From positions 1 through 64,000 of the forward strand of contig DESI01000020.1 in assembly GCA_002361235.1 (NCBI GenBank): a DNA stretch of 64,000 bases. Direction: 5' to 3'. A model generated the notes under the pieces. That model saw only the letters and a list, made by a program, of their open reading frames with translations, did not search any database and was not told where the DNA came from. The stretch is from Porphyromonadaceae bacterium UBA3318. Lineage in GTDB: Bacteria > Bacteroidota > Bacteroidia > Bacteroidales > Muribaculaceae. Shown here piece by piece: positions 25,242 to 34,975 of the stretch. Each line of letters opens with the position of its first letter. The stretch's first letter is position 1. Made by a program: the position numbers and the translations under genes.

Positions 25242-25709
25242 TCATTTCTTGGCCGACATGCGTACAGTGCGGGTCAGCGTTCCGGGTTCCTTGCCATCGG
25301 GCAGATCGGCCGCGCTGTCCACAACCTTGAATCCGAAGCTGATTACTCCGAAAGCCAGTGTCTTGTCTACCTGAAGCACGTTCATGCGCATGCCTAACAG
25401 GAACTTGCCGGCCGAGAAATTATCGGTGGCGATTTTAGCGCCGTATGGAGCTATGACCGATGTGCCAAGCGGGAATCCGTCAAGTACGTATGTGACCTCG
25501 TTTACGGCAGCTTGCTTGTTGTCGTTGCCCTTGCAGGTGATGCTTTCGATCTTGAGCGTATCGCCCTTGACCACATAGATGGCATCCTCGCCTTCAACTA
25601 CATTATCGAATGTGACTGTGATGTCTACGTCCGGCAGATCGTTGTCGGAATCGCACGATGCCAGAAAGCCTAAGGGCAACAGCAGCAACAGGTAAAGTAA
25701 TTTTTTCAT
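25242..25709 (-). CDS. Small secreted lipoprotein, function unknown
   Basis: The 155-residue protein has a lipoprotein signal with box LASC (Cys at about 19) and an acidic tether (DSDNDLPD). The mature part is beta-rich, about 135 residues, with an ITVTFDNVVEGEDAIYVVKG start reminiscent of small immunoglobulin-like surface domains. No function is recognised. Confidence 0.75.
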   Translation of the reverse strand: MKKLLYLLLLLPLGFLASCDSDNDLPDVDITVTFDNVVEGEDAIYVVKGDTLKIESITCKGNDNKQAAVNEVTYVLDGFPLGTSVIAPYGAKIATDNFSAGKFLLGMRMNVLQVDKTLAFGVISFGFKVVDSAADLPDGKEPGTLTRTVRMSAKK

Positions 25710-25820
25710 CTCAGTATCAAATTAGATTAATTGATTATTATTATGGAACTGTATCTTATTAACGGTTCCTTGATTTTATAATTATAACAAACATCCATTA
25801 TAAAAGATTAAACACATAAC

Positions 25821-25851
25821 TCTGTAAATTGCGGAAAAAGTGTTATCTTTG
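25821..25851 (+). promoter_or_regulatory. Promoter that makes ftsE nearly leaderless
   Basis: TCTG (25821-25824), 19 nt, then TATCTTTG (25844-25851). Only 4 nt separate the box from the ATG at 25856, so transcription should start at or beside the start codon. Confidence 0.7.
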
Positions 25852-25855
25852 TAAC

Positions 25856-26605
25856 ATGGAATCGAAAATATACGAAACGATCGACGATGAAGTCGTCGTA
25901 ACGGATACTAAGGCCGGGTCCGGGGCCGGGTCTTCGAAAAGCGGCGAACGGCTGGTGGACTACCGTAACGTCACGATAGAGCGTGCCGCCCGCGTGGTGC
26001 TGAAAGGAGTGACGTTCAGCGTGTCGGAAGGTGAGTTCTGTTACCTGACCGGCAAGGTGGGCAGCGGCAAGAGTTCGTTGCTCAAGACGCTGTATGCCGA
26101 GGTGAAAATACCTGAAGGCGACACGGCGCGGGTGCTGGACTACGATCTGTTGCGGCTGCGCAGCCGTCAGATACCGGGGCTGCGCCGCTCGTTGGGCATC
26201 GTGTTCCAGGACTTCCAGCTGCTGCAGGACCGTTCGGCGGCTGCAAACCTGCGCTTCGTGCTGAAGGCCACCGGCTGGAAGTCGAAGGGGGAGATAGAGG
26301 ACCGCATCGAGGAGGTGATGAAGGCCGTGGGAATGGAAAACAAGGCTTACAAGATGCCTCATGAGCTCAGCGGAGGCGAGCAGCAGCGCGTGGTGATAGC
26401 CCGCGCATTGCTCAATAGCCCCAGGCTGATACTGGCCGACGAGCCTACCGGAAACCTCGATCCGCAGACCGGATACCAGATAGTGGACCTGTTGCACAGA
26501 CTTTCGGACCAGGGCACAGGCGTGATCATGGCCACGCACAACATGCAGATGGTGGAGGATTTCCCCGCCAGAGTGCTCCGTTGCGAGAACAAATCGCTGA
26601 TTTGA
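25856..26605 (+). CDS. ftsE: FtsE-type ABC transporter ATP-binding protein
   Basis: The 249-residue ATPase has Walker A GKVGSGKSS (about 68-76), Q-loop VFQDFQLL, the signature LSGGEQQR, Walker B LILADEPTGNLD and the H-loop ATHNM. The close match to the FtsE/LolD class and the EPTGNLD/HNM pattern point to the cell-division ATPase that works with FtsX to control peptidoglycan hydrolases; FtsX is not in this window. It has an extra acidic N-terminal tail of about 35 residues (IYETIDDEVVVTD). LolD-like function cannot be wholly excluded. Confidence 0.8.
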   Translation: MESKIYETIDDEVVVTDTKAGSGAGSSKSGERLVDYRNVTIERAARVVLKGVTFSVSEGEFCYLTGKVGSGKSSLLKTLYAEVKIPEGDTARVLDYDLLRLRSRQIPGLRRSLGIVFQDFQLLQDRSAAANLRFVLKATGWKSKGEIEDRIEEVMKAVGMENKAYKMPHELSGGEQQRVVIARALLNSPRLILADEPTGNLDPQTGYQIVDLLHRLSDQGTGVIMATHNMQMVEDFPARVLRCENKSLI

Positions 26606-26676
26606 TTCGCACCGGAGCTTTCCCGGCGTATATTTTGCAATTAGTGACGATTAACGGTCAGATTTTTGCTTAAAAA

Positions 26677-26708
26677 TTTCGTAATGCAGAAATAATTCCA
26701 TAATTTTG
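26677..26708 (+). promoter_or_regulatory. Promoter of mutAB
   Basis: TTTC (26677-26680), 20 nt, then TAATTTTG (26701-26708). The leader to the mutA ATG would be about 103 nt. The leader contains a four-codon frame (ATG at 26716, MKAP) but no recognisable cobalamin riboswitch. Confidence 0.7.
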
Positions 26709-26815
26709 TGACACCATGAAAGCTCCGTAGTAATGCGGGTCTTAATATTACAGCATAATCCGTGATGAGCGGGTCTTGAATTATAGAAAAAATTAGAGAA
26801 TCAAATACCAAACCA

Positions 26816-28675
26816 ATGGCAGAAAAGAAAGAAAAACTGTTCGACATGTTTTCGCCTGTGACCACCGAGGAGTGGAAGGCGAAAATCACAACGGACTTAA
26901 AGGGTGCTGACTTCGACCGTAAACTGGTGTGGCGCACCAACGAGGGGTTCAACGTACAGCCGTTCTATCGACTTGAGGATTTGTCGAAGCTGACCCACCT
27001 GGGCAGTCTTCCCGGCGAATATCCCTACGTTCGCGGCACACGCGCCGACAACGACTGGCTGGTGGCTCAGGCCGTACAGGGCGACACCCCCGAGGCTATG
27101 GCCGACCATATCCGCCACATCACCGACCGTGGCGTAGAGTCGCTGCGCGTCAAGTTGGGCAAGAATCCCGCCGAGGCCCTGAAGGTGATCCTCAAGGATG
27201 TTGACCTGAAGAAGACCGAAGTGAACATCGACTGCTGCCCCGGCAAGGCTGCCGAGGTTGCCGCCGTTCTGGTAGAAATGATCAAGGAAGCAGGAGCCGC
27301 CGACGCATTCCGCGGAGCCATCAACTACAATCCGTTCCGTCGCTTGCTGAAGCACGGCCTGCCGTTCCCCAAGAACGCCGCGGAGGAGGGCCTGAAGGTG
27401 TACGAGGCTGTCAAGGATGTGAAGGGCCTGCGTTGCTTCGCAGTAGACTCCTATATGCTCAATAACGCCGGAGCGTTCATCACCCAGGAAATGGGCTATG
27501 CGCTGGCCTGGGGTGCCGAATGGCTCACCATGATGACGGAAGCCGGACTCAACGTCGATGAGGTGGCTCAGCGCATCAAGTTCAACATGGGCATCAGCTC
27601 CAACTACTTCATGGAGATAGCCAAGTTCCGCGCCGGCCGCATGCTGTGGGCCGAAATCGTGAAGGCTTACGGACCGAAGGAGGACGACAGCTGCAAGATG
27701 TGGGTACACGCACTGACCAGCATGTTCAACCAGACTCTGTACGATTCGCACGTGAACCTGCTGCGTTCCATGACCGAGACCATGTCGGCCGCACTGGCAG
27801 GCGTGAATTCAATCGAGACACTTCCCTTCGACAGCTGCTATCAGACTCCCGACGAGTTCTCGGAGCGCATAGCACGCAACCAGCAGATTCTGCTGCGCGA
27901 CGAGTCGCACCTCAACAAGGTGGTCGACCCTGCCGGAGGTTCATATTATATCGAGACGCTGACCGCCTCCATCGCCGAGCAGGCCTGGAAGCTGTTCAAC
28001 GAGACCGAGGACGCCGGTGGCTTCGAGGCATTGCTGAAGCAGGGCGAGATCCAGAAGAAAGTGAACGAGAGCGGAACGAAGCGTCACCTCGACGTTGCAC
28101 GCCGCAAGGAGAACCTGCTTGGCACCAACCAGTTCCCGAACTTCAACGAGACGGCACTGCAGAAGGTGCAGGGCGAGAGCTGCGGATGCGGATGCGGCTG
28201 CCACCACGACGAGCCGGTAGACGGCGCCGTGGAGTGGCTCAACATGGACCGTGCCGCCAGCCAGTTCGAGCAGCTGCGTCTTGACACGGAGCGTTCGGGC
28301 AAGCGTCCCAAGGTGTTCATGCTCACCATCGGCAACCTGGCCATGCGTCTGGCACGCGCCCAGTTCAGCTCCAACTTCTTCGCCTGCGCCGGTTACGAGA
28401 TAATCGACAACATCGGCTTCGAGACGGTGAAGGAAGGCGTAGACGCCGCCATCGCCAAGAACGCCGACGTAGTGGTGCTGTGCAGCAGCGACGACGAGTA
28501 CGCCCGGTACGCCCCCGAGGCTTTCAAGGAACTGGACGGCCGCGCCATCTTCGTAGTGGCCGGAGCTCCCGCCTGCATGGACGACCTGAAGGCACAGGGT
28601 ATCGAGAACTTCATCCATGTCAAGGTCAATGTGCTTGACACGTTAGTAGATTTTAACGCCAAACTCCTTAAATAG
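26816..28675 (+). CDS. mutA: Methylmalonyl-CoA mutase small (beta) subunit
   Basis: The 619-residue protein is the non-catalytic partner of MutB in the heterodimer that interconverts succinyl-CoA and methylmalonyl-CoA, a step of the propionate pathway. Its TIM-barrel part (about 1-440) has the family patterns [20 protein letters not shown] and [10 protein letters not shown]; the C-terminal flavodoxin-like domain (about 490-619) lacks the cobalamin-binding DxHxxG, as expected for this subunit. A Cys/His-rich insert, [11 protein letters not shown], sits at about 454-464 between the two domains. mutB starts 1 nt after its stop. Confidence 0.95.
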   Translation: MAEKKEKLFDMFSPVTTEEWKAKITTDLKGADFDRKLVWRTNEGFNVQPFYRLEDLSKLTHLGSLPGEYPYVRGTRADNDWLVAQAVQGDTPEAMADHIRHITDRGVESLRVKLGKNPAEALKVILKDVDLKKTEVNIDCCPGKAAEVAAVLVEMIKEAGAADAFRGAINYNPFRRLLKHGLPFPKNAAEEGLKVYEAVKDVKGLRCFAVDSYMLNNAGAFITQEMGYALAWGAEWLTMMTEAGLNVDEVAQRIKFNMGISSNYFMEIAKFRAGRMLWAEIVKAYGPKEDDSCKMWVHALTSMFNQTLYDSHVNLLRSMTETMSAALAGVNSIETLPFDSCYQTPDEFSERIARNQQILLRDESHLNKVVDPAGGSYYIETLTASIAEQAWKLFNETEDAGGFEALLKQGEIQKKVNESGTKRHLDVARRKENLLGTNQFPNFNETALQKVQGESCGCGCGCHHDEPVDGAVEWLNMDRAASQFEQLRLDTERSGKRPKVFMLTIGNLAMRLARAQFSSNFFACAGYEIIDNIGFETVKEGVDAAIAKNADVVVLCSSDDEYARYAPEAFKELDGRAIFVVAGAPACMDDLKAQGIENFIHVKVNVLDTLVDFNAKLLK

Positions 28676-28676
28676 C

Positions 28677-30818
28677 ATGCGTCCGAATTTCAAAGACATA
28701 GATATAAATAAAGTAGTGATCGCCAAGGATCACAAGCCCGCTGCGGCGCAGGAATGGATGACCGCGGAGCTGATTCCCGTGAAGCCCGTCTATACCGAGG
28801 CCGACCTGGAGGGCATGGAGCATCTGAACTTCGTGTCGGGTCTTCCTCCCTTCCTGCGTGGCCCGTACAGCGCCATGTACCCGTTGCGTCCCTGGACCAT
28901 CCGTCAGTACGCCGGATTCTCCACCGCCGCCGAGTCCAACGCATTCTACCGCCGTAACCTGGCTTCCGGCCAGAAGGGTCTGTCGGTAGCATTCGACCTT
29001 CCGACTCACCGCGGTTATGACGCCGACCACGAACGCGTCGTTGGCGACGTGGGTAAGGCCGGCGTGTCCATCTGCTCGGTAGAGGACATGAAGGTGCTGT
29101 TCGACGGCATACCCTTGAACAAGATGTCGGTGTCCATGACCATGAACGGTGCCGTGCTGCCTGTGCTGGCGTTCTACATCAACGCCGGTCTGGAGCAGGG
29201 CGCAAGCCTCGAGGAAATGGCCGGTACAATCCAGAACGACATCCTCAAGGAGTTCATGGTGCGTAACACCTACATATACCCGCCGGCATTCTCCATGAAG
29301 ATCATCGCCGACATCTTCGAATACACGTCGAAGAACATGCCCAAGTTCAACTCCATCTCCATCTCCGGCTACCACATGCAGGAGGCCGGTGCTACAGCCG
29401 ACATCGAGCTGGCATACACGCTGGCCGACGGTCTGGAGTATCTGCGCGCAGGTGTGAACGCTGGCATGGACATCGACTCGTTCGCTCCGCGTCTGTCCTT
29501 CTTCTGGGGTATCTCGATGAACTATTTCATGGAGATAGCCAAGATGCGCGCCGCACGTATGCTGTGGGCCCGGATCGTGAAGTCGTTCGGCGCCAAGAAT
29601 CCGAAGTCGCTTGCACTGCGCACGCACTGTCAGACCTCCGGCTGGTCGCTGACCGAGCAGGATCCGTTCAACAACGTAGGCCGTACCTGCGTCGAGGCTA
29701 TGGGCGCAGTCCTGGGCCACACCCAGTCGCTGCACACCAACGCGCTGGACGAGGCCATCGCGCTGCCCACCGACTTCTCGGCACGTATCGCACGTAACAC
29801 ACAGATCTATATCCAGGAGGAAACCAACGTCTGCAAGGAGATCGACCCGTGGGGCGGCTCGTACTATGTGGAGAGCCTGACCAACGAGATCGCTCACCGC
29901 GCATGGGAGCACATCCAGGAGATCGAGAAGCTCGGCGGTATGGCCAAGGCCATCGAGACCGGTCTGCCCAAGCTCAAGATCGAGGAGGCCGCAGCACGTA
30001 CGCAGGCACACATCGACTCCGGCAGCCAGACCATCGTGGGCATCAACAAGTTCCGTCTGGACCACGAGGATCCCATCGACATCCTGGAGGTGGACAACAC
30101 CGAGGTGCGCAAGGAACAGTGCGCCCGTCTGGAGGAACTGCGCAAGAACCGCGACGAGGAGGCCGTACAGAAGGCTCTGAACGACATCACGGAGGCCGTG
30201 AAGGATCCGTCGAAGGGCAATCTGCTCGACCTGGCCGTAAAGGCCGCAGGCCTGAGGGCGTCGTTGGGCGAGATTTCCGACGCATGCGAGGCTGTAGTAG
30301 GACGTTATAAAGCTGTAATCAAAACCATATCAGGAGTGTATTCCAACGAAGAGAAGGGTGATCCCGAGTTCGAGGAGGCCCGCCGCATGGTTGCCGACTT
30401 CGCCAAGCGCGAAGGTCGCCAGCCGCGTATCATGATCGCCAAGATGGGACAGGACGGTCACGACCGTGGCGCCAAGGTAGTGGCCACCGGTTATGCCGAC
30501 TGCGGTTACGACGTGGATATGGGACCGTTGTTCCAGACACCCGCCGAGGCTGCCCGTCAGGCAGTGGAGAACGACGTGCACATCCTCGGTGTCAGCTCGC
30601 TGGCCGCCGGCCACAAGACGCTGATCCCGCAGGTGATTGAGGAACTGAAGAAACTGGGTCGTCCCGACATCCTGGTTACCGCCGGCGGTGTGATTCCGGC
30701 TCAGGACTACGACTTCCTGTACAAGGCAGGTGTGGCAGCCATCTTCGGCCCCGGCACACGCATCCCGAAGTCAGCCATCGAAATGATCCGTATCCTCAAC
30801 GAGGACCGTGAGGCTTGA
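28677..30818 (+). CDS. mutB: Methylmalonyl-CoA mutase large (alpha) subunit
   Basis: The 713-residue catalytic subunit has the substrate-binding N-terminal region ([20 protein letters not shown]), the barrel with [16 protein letters not shown] and NTQIYIQEE, and the C-terminal B12-binding domain (about 580-713) with the base-off motif [10 protein letters not shown], whose His replaces the cobalamin lower ligand. Length is normal. It follows mutA after 1 nt and is closed by a hairpin terminator at 30841. Confidence 0.97.
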   Translation: MRPNFKDIDINKVVIAKDHKPAAAQEWMTAELIPVKPVYTEADLEGMEHLNFVSGLPPFLRGPYSAMYPLRPWTIRQYAGFSTAAESNAFYRRNLASGQKGLSVAFDLPTHRGYDADHERVVGDVGKAGVSICSVEDMKVLFDGIPLNKMSVSMTMNGAVLPVLAFYINAGLEQGASLEEMAGTIQNDILKEFMVRNTYIYPPAFSMKIIADIFEYTSKNMPKFNSISISGYHMQEAGATADIELAYTLADGLEYLRAGVNAGMDIDSFAPRLSFFWGISMNYFMEIAKMRAARMLWARIVKSFGAKNPKSLALRTHCQTSGWSLTEQDPFNNVGRTCVEAMGAVLGHTQSLHTNALDEAIALPTDFSARIARNTQIYIQEETNVCKEIDPWGGSYYVESLTNEIAHRAWEHIQEIEKLGGMAKAIETGLPKLKIEEAAARTQAHIDSGSQTIVGINKFRLDHEDPIDILEVDNTEVRKEQCARLEELRKNRDEEAVQKALNDITEAVKDPSKGNLLDLAVKAAGLRASLGEISDACEAVVGRYKAVIKTISGVYSNEEKGDPEFEEARRMVADFAKREGRQPRIMIAKMGQDGHDRGAKVVATGYADCGYDVDMGPLFQTPAEAARQAVENDVHILGVSSLAAGHKTLIPQVIEELKKLGRPDILVTAGGVIPAQDYDFLYKAGVAAIFGPGTRIPKSAIEMIRILNEDREA

Positions 30819-30840
30819 CATATAGCCGCTGAAACATAGT

Positions 30841-30870
30841 GAGGACGCATCGGATTCCCGGTGCGTCCTC
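30841..30870 (+). terminator. Terminator of mutAB
   Basis: GAGGACGCA pairs with TGCGTCCTC (9 bp, with an inner CGG/CCG) 22 nt after the mutB stop; a short T/A-rich stretch follows. Confidence 0.75.
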
Positions 30871-30925
30871 TGTTATATATGTGTCGACGAGGCAATTTTA
30901 GTGGTGCCGGCGCGTTAAAGAGTAG

Positions 30926-31603
30926 ATGGAAAACGACAAACCGTTATACGAAATAATCGACGAAGACGAACTGCCGTATGCTTACGGTCAGGATGATCCG
31001 GACCGGCCCGCAGACCCTGAAGCGGACGGCGGTGAAAAGGAAAAGAGCAGCCCGTCGCGCATCAGTCTGCTGTGGCGTGTGATGCTCGGGCCTGCCACCG
31101 GATGGAAAGACCTGAAACGCGCCTCGCTGAAAAAGGAGTCCGTGGCTTCGGTATATTTTTATCCGTTGTGTGTGGCCGCCGCGCTCTCGCAGTTCGTCGA
31201 TCTGATATACGAAGCCCACCAGTCGGTGCTGAAACTTATAGTCTCGGCGCTGGTGATATTCGTGTCCTATATATTCAGCTACATAGTGTTTCCCATATTG
31301 GGACGCCCTTTCCTGTGCGCTGAAGCCAACAAGACGCTGGAAACAAATTTCGGCCGTAATGCGTTGATGGTATTGTTCTCCACGCTGGCTCTGTTTAAGG
31401 TGGCTTATAATGCCATACCGTTCATGGAGCCGGTGCTGGTGTTCCTGCCGCTATGGACCATCTATCTGATACACCGCCTCGTGCCCGTGATGCGTGTGCC
31501 TAAGGAAAAATGGGGTACAACCACGGTGATACTGAGTGTGCTGACGGTAGGACTCCCGATGTTCTGGCAGTGGCTTTTCGCTGTATTGCTGCCGGGAGTG
31601 TGA
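30926..31603 (+). CDS. Yip1-family integral membrane protein
   Basis: The 225-residue protein has a long acidic cytoplasmic N-terminus (about 1-55) and five hydrophobic helices (about 73-92, 102-126, 150-168, 172-187, 200-222), the layout of the Yip1/DUF1282 family. The sequence LLWRVMLGPATGWKDLKRASL before the first helix fits that family. It has no known enzymatic role. No consensus promoter was found in the 107 nt upstream beyond the mutAB terminator. Confidence 0.75.
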   Translation: MENDKPLYEIIDEDELPYAYGQDDPDRPADPEADGGEKEKSSPSRISLLWRVMLGPATGWKDLKRASLKKESVASVYFYPLCVAAALSQFVDLIYEAHQSVLKLIVSALVIFVSYIFSYIVFPILGRPFLCAEANKTLETNFGRNALMVLFSTLALFKVAYNAIPFMEPVLVFLPLWTIYLIHRLVPVMRVPKEKWGTTTVILSVLTVGLPMFWQWLFAVLLPGV

Positions 31604-31610
31604 GGCTAAA

Positions 31611-31642
31611 TTTGGAGATATGCGGCACTTTGTGTAATTTTG
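31611..31642 (+). promoter_or_regulatory. Promoter of smpB with nearly no leader
   Basis: TTTG (31611-31614), 20 nt, then TAATTTTG (31635-31642): a perfect match. The ATG is at 31650, only 7 nt after the box, so the leader is at most a few nucleotides. Confidence 0.8.
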
Positions 31643-31649
31643 GACTGCA

Positions 31650-32102
31650 ATGAAGGCAAAGGATATTAACATACAGAACAAGAAAGCGCGCTTCAACTAC
31701 GAGATAGGCGACACATATACCGCCGGCATAGTGTTGACCGGAACCGAGATAAAGTCGATACGCGACGGAAAGGCGTCGCTGGTCGACTCCTACTGTCTGA
31801 TCGAGAACGGTGAGGTATGGGTGAAGCAGATGAACGTGTCGGAATATTTCTACGGGTCGTACAACAATCACGTTGCGCGACGCGACCGCAAGCTGCTGCT
31901 GAACCGCAAGGAGATAGCCAAGCTGCAGAAAGCATCGGAGAATCCGGGCTTCACTATCGTCCCTCTGCGAGTGTTCATCAACGACCGCGGCCTGGCCAAG
32001 ATGGTGATAGGAGTGGGTCGGGGCAAGAAGGAATACGACAAGCGTCAGACTATGCGCGAGCGCGACGACAAGCGTCAGCTGGACCGACTGTTCAAGAAAT
32101 AA
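31650..32102 (+). CDS. smpB: SsrA-binding protein SmpB
   Basis: The 150-residue protein shows the SmpB hallmarks: [29 protein letters not shown] at the N-terminus, the oligonucleotide-binding beta-barrel with NRKEIAKL, and a basic C-terminal tail ([15 protein letters not shown]) that enters the ribosome's mRNA path. It delivers tmRNA to stalled ribosomes. The U32 gene follows after 6 nt. Confidence 0.97.
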   Translation: MKAKDINIQNKKARFNYEIGDTYTAGIVLTGTEIKSIRDGKASLVDSYCLIENGEVWVKQMNVSEYFYGSYNNHVARRDRKLLLNRKEIAKLQKASENPGFTIVPLRVFINDRGLAKMVIGVGRGKKEYDKRQTMRERDDKRQLDRLFKK

Positions 32103-32108
32103 CAAGCG

Positions 32109-33887
32109 ATGGCTCCGAGAAAGATAGAGCTGTTGTCGCCGGCGGCGAACCGGGAGGTGGCCAAGGCCGCGATCCTGAGCGGCGCCGACGCCGTGTATAT
32201 AGGCGCCACAAGTCATGGCGCCCGCCATCGTGCCGCCAATTCAATCGAGGATATACGCGAGGTTGTGCAGTTCGCGCACACTTATCGCGCCCGTGTCTAT
32301 GTCACGGTCAATACCCTGGTCTACGACAACGAGCTGGAACAGGTGCGCGAATTGATATGCCGTCTGTATGAAGCCGGAGTCGACGCGCTGATAGTGCAGG
32401 ACATGTCGATACTGCGTATGGACATCCCGCCCATCGCATTGCACGCATCCACGCAATGCGACACGCGCACGCCGGACAAGGCCCGGTTCCTGGAATCCTT
32501 GGGCTGTTCGCAGATAGTGCTGGCACGCGAGCTGACAATACCCGAAATCAAGGATATATGCCATAATGTAACTGTGCCCGTGGAATGCTTCGTGCATGGC
32601 GCGCTATGCGTGAGTTATTCCGGACGTTGCGCGGCGAGTCAGACGTGCCTTGGGCGCAGCGCCAACCGCGGAGAATGTGCGCAGATGTGCCGTATGCCCT
32701 ACACGCTGCGCAACGCCGACGGCCAGGTGATTGAGAAGGACAAATATCTGCTTTCTTTGCGCGATTTCAATGCCTCGCCTCATCTGGAGGAGATGCTTGA
32801 GGCCGGAGCGTCGTCGTTCAAGATTGAAGGCCGGCTTAAGGATGTGGACTATGTCAGAAACGTCACGGCATATTACCGCAAGGCAATCGACGAGATTATA
32901 GCACGGAATCCGGATCGCTATGTGCGCTCGTCGTTCGGCGAAAGTGTCATAAACTACACTCCGCGGCTTGATAAGAGTTTTAATCGCGGATTTACGGATT
33001 ATTTCTTAGGCTCGCGCCGACCGGGCAGGATGGCGTCGCTGCTGACGCCCAAGTCGATGGGCGAGGAGATAACGGACATCTCGAAGCTGCATAACGGCGA
33101 CGGCATCAGTTTCTTCAACGCACGTGGCGAATACGAGGGGGTTAATGTAAACGGAGTGAGGAACGGCCGTATCATCGGCTCGCGCCCGTTCGAACTGCCC
33201 AAGGACGCGGTGATTCACCGCACCAACGACATAGAATGGAACAAACTAATGTCAGGCCGAACGCCCGAGCGCAAGCTGTGGGTGGACATTACAATAGATG
33301 AGGATAATCTTATACTTACGGACGAACGCGGACTGACGGCTACGGTATCGCTGCAGGGCGTAGCGAAAGACAAGGCCCAAAAGCCGATGCAGCCCGAACG
33401 GGTGTTAGGCAAGTTGGGCGCCACCGTTTACCGTCTCCGCAATTTAGAAAACCGGCTGAAGCCCGAAACATTCATTCCGGCCTCGGTGCTGACCGAGTTG
33501 CGCCGCAAGGGCACCGATATGCTGGACAGACTCAATATTGAGACATATCCGTTTGACCGTCGGCGTCAAGAGGATAAAACCGCCGTTTATCCTGACCGAA
33601 AACTTGACGCGCGCGGCAATGTCGCGAATGTGATGGCCTGTAAGCTCTACCAAGATCATGGCGTCGAGTCGATGGACATGGCCGTGGAAAAGAATCCCCG
33701 TTATGACGATGCCGTGATGACCACGCGCTACTGTATGCTCCGCGAATTGGGCGCCTGTCAGCGCGACTGCAAGGATCCCGCCATCCGCCGCCGCTTCAGG
33801 CAGCCCCTGACCATCACCACCGGGCCGCACACCTTCCGCCTCGCCTTCGACTGCGCCCGCTGCGAGATGTCCCTGTTCAAAGGCTGA
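32109..33887 (+). CDS. U32-family protein, RlhA-like (23S rRNA C hydroxylation)
   Basis: The 592-residue protein starts with the U32 pattern KIELLSPAANREVAKAAILSGADAVYIG and has the conserved Cys set of this family (CFVHGALCVSYSGRC, SQTCLG, GECAQMCRMPY, about 160-200), which binds an iron-sulfur cluster in YhbU/RlhA relatives. The C-terminal half has the extra domain (DUF3656-like) of long members such as RlhA, and a second Cys group (CQRDCKD, CARCEMS) near the end. RlhA-like rRNA 5-hydroxycytidine synthesis is the closest match; peptidase activity is not supported by any catalytic motif. It is in an operon with smpB. Confidence 0.82.
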   Translation: MAPRKIELLSPAANREVAKAAILSGADAVYIGATSHGARHRAANSIEDIREVVQFAHTYRARVYVTVNTLVYDNELEQVRELICRLYEAGVDALIVQDMSILRMDIPPIALHASTQCDTRTPDKARFLESLGCSQIVLARELTIPEIKDICHNVTVPVECFVHGALCVSYSGRCAASQTCLGRSANRGECAQMCRMPYTLRNADGQVIEKDKYLLSLRDFNASPHLEEMLEAGASSFKIEGRLKDVDYVRNVTAYYRKAIDEIIARNPDRYVRSSFGESVINYTPRLDKSFNRGFTDYFLGSRRPGRMASLLTPKSMGEEITDISKLHNGDGISFFNARGEYEGVNVNGVRNGRIIGSRPFELPKDAVIHRTNDIEWNKLMSGRTPERKLWVDITIDEDNLILTDERGLTATVSLQGVAKDKAQKPMQPERVLGKLGATVYRLRNLENRLKPETFIPASVLTELRRKGTDMLDRLNIETYPFDRRRQEDKTAVYPDRKLDARGNVANVMACKLYQDHGVESMDMAVEKNPRYDDAVMTTRYCMLRELGACQRDCKDPAIRRRFRQPLTITTGPHTFRLAFDCARCEMSLFKG

Positions 33888-33907
33888 ATAATGTCCATTT
33901 ATACTTC

Positions 33908-34975
33908 ATGTCCCCAAAATATACAGAACTGACCATAAGCCGTGATTGCGGATACGTGATGAGAGGCATGGCCATCATGATGATAGTGTTCCATAATTTC
34001 TGTCATTTTATCCCCGGCGTAACGTTGGAAAATGAATTTGAATTCTATTCGGTTCACATCATCTCATTGCTGACTCCAAAGGCAACGGCATTGCAATGGT
34101 TCTTCGACATCATGTCGTTTTTCGGATGGTATGGCGTCCCTGTGTTCATATTTCTGACCGGGTATGGACTGGTGATGAAATATGAGCGTAATGGAACGCC
34201 GCTTGAAACAGGCCGATTTCTGCGGTACAACTATTTCAAACTGTTTTTCCTGATGCTTCCGGGAATAGTGACGTTGATTATAGCTACTTTGGCTTTTGCT
34301 ATTCCCTACGGTGATATAGACTCCAGATCTATAGCTAATTATATATGTCAGGCGAGTATGCTTCCCGATGTGGTCTATCCGTGGTGGAAACCGAATCCGG
34401 GAGTATTCTGGTACTTCGGACTGACAATGGAACTATACATTGTCTATGCGTTGTTGATTTACCATCGGCCCAAATGGTGGATGTGGGTATGTGTCGCACT
34501 CTCCATAGCATTGCAGCTTATCACACCTCCGGAATCTGGAACGATGGCGTGGATACGTCATAATGTGACGGGATGGGCCACACTCCTTGTATTCGGTATT
34601 TTATACGGACGCACTCTCTGTATACGGCGCGATGTGGCCGCAACCATTGTTATCTTATCAGCATTGCTGATATTGCCGTCGATGTTGGACTGGATGACAT
34701 GGCAGTTCTCCATACTGGCGTGTGTCGTACTTGCCATAGTCGTGGCCCGATGGTCAATGCGTATTCCGGGATGGAGGGATTTCTGGATATGGATAGGACG
34801 ATTGAGTCCCATGCTGTTCGTGGCTCATCCAGTTGCCAGGATTATTATTCTGGAAATTTTCCAACCGCGGGACCCGGTTGCACTTCCCCTGGTCATTTAC
34901 CTGTGCCTGATATTCCTGATGTCCTTGATTTTTCGATATATCACGAAAGCCTGCTACCGTCGCTGGCTAAAATAA
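33908..34975 (+). CDS. Membrane acyltransferase (acyltransferase 3 family)
   Basis: The 355-residue protein has about ten membrane helices and the N-terminal RGMAIMMIVFHNFCHF pattern, where the His after the first helix matches the active-site His of the acyltransferase-3 family. FFGWYGVPVFIFLTGYGLVM is also typical. Members transfer acetyl or similar groups to cell-surface carbohydrates; the substrate here is unknown. It begins 20 nt after the U32 gene and its 3' end overlaps the convergent menD gene by 9 nt. Confidence 0.82.
   Translation: MSPKYTELTISRDCGYVMRGMAIMMIVFHNFCHFIPGVTLENEFEFYSVHIISLLTPKATALQWFFDIMSFFGWYGVPVFIFLTGYGLVMKYERNGTPLETGRFLRYNYFKLFFLMLPGIVTLIIATLAFAIPYGDIDSRSIANYICQASMLPDVVYPWWKPNPGVFWYFGLTMELYIVYALLIYHRPKWWMWVCVALSIALQLITPPESGTMAWIRHNVTGWATLLVFGILYGRTLCIRRDVAATIVILSALLILPSMLDWMTWQFSILACVVLAIVVARWSMRIPGWRDFWIWIGRLSPMLFVAHPVARIIILEIFQPRDPVALPLVIYLCLIFLMSLIFRYITKACYRRWLK

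Noticed and set aside
26709..26815. Possible cobalamin riboswitch before mutAB
   Set aside because: The leader is only about 103 nt and shows no B12-box or multi-stem core; only a four-codon frame (MKAP) is seen.
28668..30065. 465-codon minus-strand open frame opposite mutB
   Set aside because: mutB is unmistakable on the other strand; the antisense frame is a result of high GC codon positions.
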